This document shows positions 5,227 to 5,490 of a stretch of DNA of 5,490 nucleotides, piece after piece. A program made the translations under genes and the position numbers. Numbering within the stretch: the first letter of the stretch is position 1; each line of letters opens with the position of its first letter. This stretch comes from Hyphomicrobiales bacterium (lineage in GTDB: Bacteria; Pseudomonadota; Alphaproteobacteria; Rhizobiales; CAYWUX01): assembly GCA_028279265.1 (NCBI GenBank), contig JANQOC010000469.1:1-5490 (forward strand). Reading direction: 5' to 3'. The notes under the pieces were generated by a model. The model was given only the letters and a program-made list of their open reading frames with translations. It was not told where the DNA came from and did no database searches.

Positions 5227-5266
5227 CCTCTCTGACCTTTTATTATTTTAAAGAGCAAGGTGGTCG

Positions 5267-5290
5267 CCGGCGGGAATGCTTTTCTGCCGG
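5267..5290 (+). terminator. weak hairpin downstream of flgN
   Basis: CCGGC (5267-5271) and GCCGG (5286-5290) form a 5-bp GC stem with a 14-base loop, 40 bases after the flgN stop. The nearest T-run (5312-5316) is 21 bases farther on, too far for a standard intrinsic terminator. It may mark the operon end together with Rho; the support is weak. Confidence 0.25.
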
Positions 5291-5438
5291 TACGAACAAT
5301 CGCTCGAGGCATTTTTCTCTTCTTTCAGGGTTCCCAATAGGTCCACATTTTCGGAAATTGTTAAACTGATTGCAGGCCGTCCCGGTTTGGCACAACGGGT
5401 TTCGGATATTTAACCCTAAGTCCCGGTTTTCGGCGAAA

Positions 5439-5453
5439 TTAACTACGATTTAG
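5439..5453 (+). promoter_or_regulatory. near-match CtrA box close to the right edge
   Basis: TTAACTACGATTTAG fits TTAA-N7-TTAA with one mismatch in the last base, and its left half is the extended TTAAC form. Two isolated TTAA half-sites lie upstream at 5361-5364 and 5410-5413. It could control a gene starting beyond 5490. AT-rich intergenic DNA gives such near matches by chance, so confidence is low. Confidence 0.3.
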
Positions 5454-5490
5454 AGCCTCACCCTCATCCTCCCGACCGTCATTTTGTGAC

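Larger units (their letters stand above)
5227..5490. other. non-coding tail after flgN, no gene recognised
   Basis: I see no convincing coding sequence in these 264 bases. They hold an AT-rich patch just after flgN, a GC-rich hairpin at 5267-5290, a pyrimidine-rich run at 5311-5326, a TGGCAC (5388-5393) without a matching -12 element, and a near-match CtrA box at 5439-5453. It is most likely the 3' end of the flgI operon followed by the control region of a gene beyond the right edge. Confidence 0.6.

Noticed and set aside
5388..5404. TTTGGCACAACGGGTTTCG as a second sigma-54 promoter
   Set aside because: The -24 half is good, but the position 12 bases downstream is TT instead of GC, so the -12 element is missing.

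Overview
The window is a flagellar assembly locus from an alphaproteobacterium. The evidence is the gene set (flgA, flgH, a dksA-type gene, fliX, flgI, a muramidase-less flgJ, and a FlgN/FlbY-like gene). FliX is known only from alphaproteobacteria, and the control region carries a CtrA-type box and a sigma-54 promoter, as in the Caulobacter-type flagellar hierarchy. Base composition looks moderate in GC, with AT-rich intergenic regions. I cannot name the genus. No mobile element, CRISPR array, rRNA or tRNA is visible, and there is no gene-free stretch over 300 bases.

Layout. (1) Positions 1-1815, plus strand: the 3' part of flgA (its start lies off the left edge) and flgH, the tail of a basal-body operon whose earlier genes are outside the window. 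A hairpin overlaps the flgH stop codon. (2) Positions 1869-2291, minus strand: a DksA/TraR-family transcription factor that keeps the coiled-coil tip acidic residues but has only one of the four zinc-finger cysteines. (3) Positions 2292-2522: a 231-base AT-rich gap with a possible dksA promoter and three copies of the octamer CGGGAATT in alternating orientation, two of which could form a terminator for fliX. (4) Positions 2523-2948, minus strand: fliX. (5) Positions 2949-3203: a 255-base divergent control region with a perfect TTAA-N7-TTAAC CtrA-type box facing fliX and a sigma-54 promoter facing flgI. It also holds two TTGCYGG repeats 21 bp apart (possible FlbD/ftr enhancer sites) and an IHF-like site between enhancer and promoter. 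(6) Positions 3204-5226, plus strand: the tightly packed operon flgI-flgJ-flgN, with a 1-base overlap and then a 2-base gap. (7) Positions 5227-5490: non-coding, with weak hairpins and a near-match CtrA box near the right edge, possibly upstream of a gene outside the window.

How the genes fit together. FlgA helps build the periplasmic P ring made of FlgI, FlgH forms the outer-membrane L ring, FlgJ caps or binds the rod that passes through them, and the FlgN-like protein is probably a cytoplasmic chaperone for hook-filament junction proteins. FliX couples basal-body assembly to the sigma-54 activator FlbD. The layout therefore suggests that CtrA turns on fliX, and FliX/FlbD then turns on flgI-flgJ-flgN across the same intergenic region. 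That regulatory reading is inference from motifs and known Caulobacter biology. I see no wholly new system here; the most interesting parts are the compact control region, the cysteine-poor DksA and the CGGGAATT repeats.
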